Shown here: in pieces, positions 5,347 through 5,354 of the stretch
Layout of the letters: every line of letters starts with the position of its first letter
Numbering within the stretch: position 1 is the first letter of the stretch
Assembly: GCA_030706265.1 (NCBI GenBank)
Contig: JAUZOX010000216.1
Span: forward strand, 1-5,354
Direction: 5' to 3'
DNA: 5,354 nucleotides
DNA from: Bacteroidota bacterium
GTDB lineage: Bacteria > Bacteroidota > Bacteroidia > Bacteroidales > Cfx3-03
Made by a program: the position numbers and the translations under genes
The notes under the pieces: generated by a model
The model's database searches: none
What the model was told of the DNA's origin: nothing
Seen by the model: only the letters and a program-made list of their open reading frames with translations

Positions 5347-5354
5347 CCAATTTG

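Overview
The window looks like a chromosomal segment of a Bacteroidota (Bacteroidetes) bacterium. The evidence is the gene content: the tail of a DUF3857/transglutaminase-type protein, a DUF3078 outer-membrane protein (a family largely confined to this phylum), an Asn-linker lipoprotein with an amicyanin-like copper domain, a secreted GH28 glycosidase, and the remains of an AAA/DUF4143-type ATPase. Start sites lack clear Shine-Dalgarno sequences, which also fits the phylum. I cannot name a genus.

Layout: 2-193 (+) is the 3' end of the DUF3857-type gene. 194-593 holds no convincing gene. 594-1592 (-) is the DUF3078 protein. 1593-1952 is a divergent intergenic region. 1953-2354 (+) is the copper-binding lipoprotein. 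2355-2717 is a convergent intergenic region with a strong hairpin close to the GH28 stop codon. 2718-4358 (-) is the GH28 enzyme. 4359-5354 is almost 1 kb without an intact gene; it carries a short ATPase pseudogene fragment, an 18-bp-stem inverted repeat overlapping a pair of direct repeats, and a symmetrical array of six 11-bp units.

The four genes alternate in direction, so each is probably transcribed on its own and there is no sign of one operon or pathway. All four encode envelope or secreted proteins by signal or family, but they look like unrelated functions: GH28 for pectin-type polysaccharide, the cupredoxin for electron transfer or copper handling, DUF3078 of unknown role. No SusC/SusD pair or regulator is visible beside GH28, so a polysaccharide utilisation locus cannot be claimed from this window. 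Only about 60% of the window is coding. With the decayed ATPase and repeats, the right-hand end reads as a degraded accessory region.

The observation most worth following is the 11-bp repeat array at 5197-5279: three direct copies, a 15-nt spacer, then three inverted copies, all in exact 11-bp register. I did not find a convincing new multi-gene system here.
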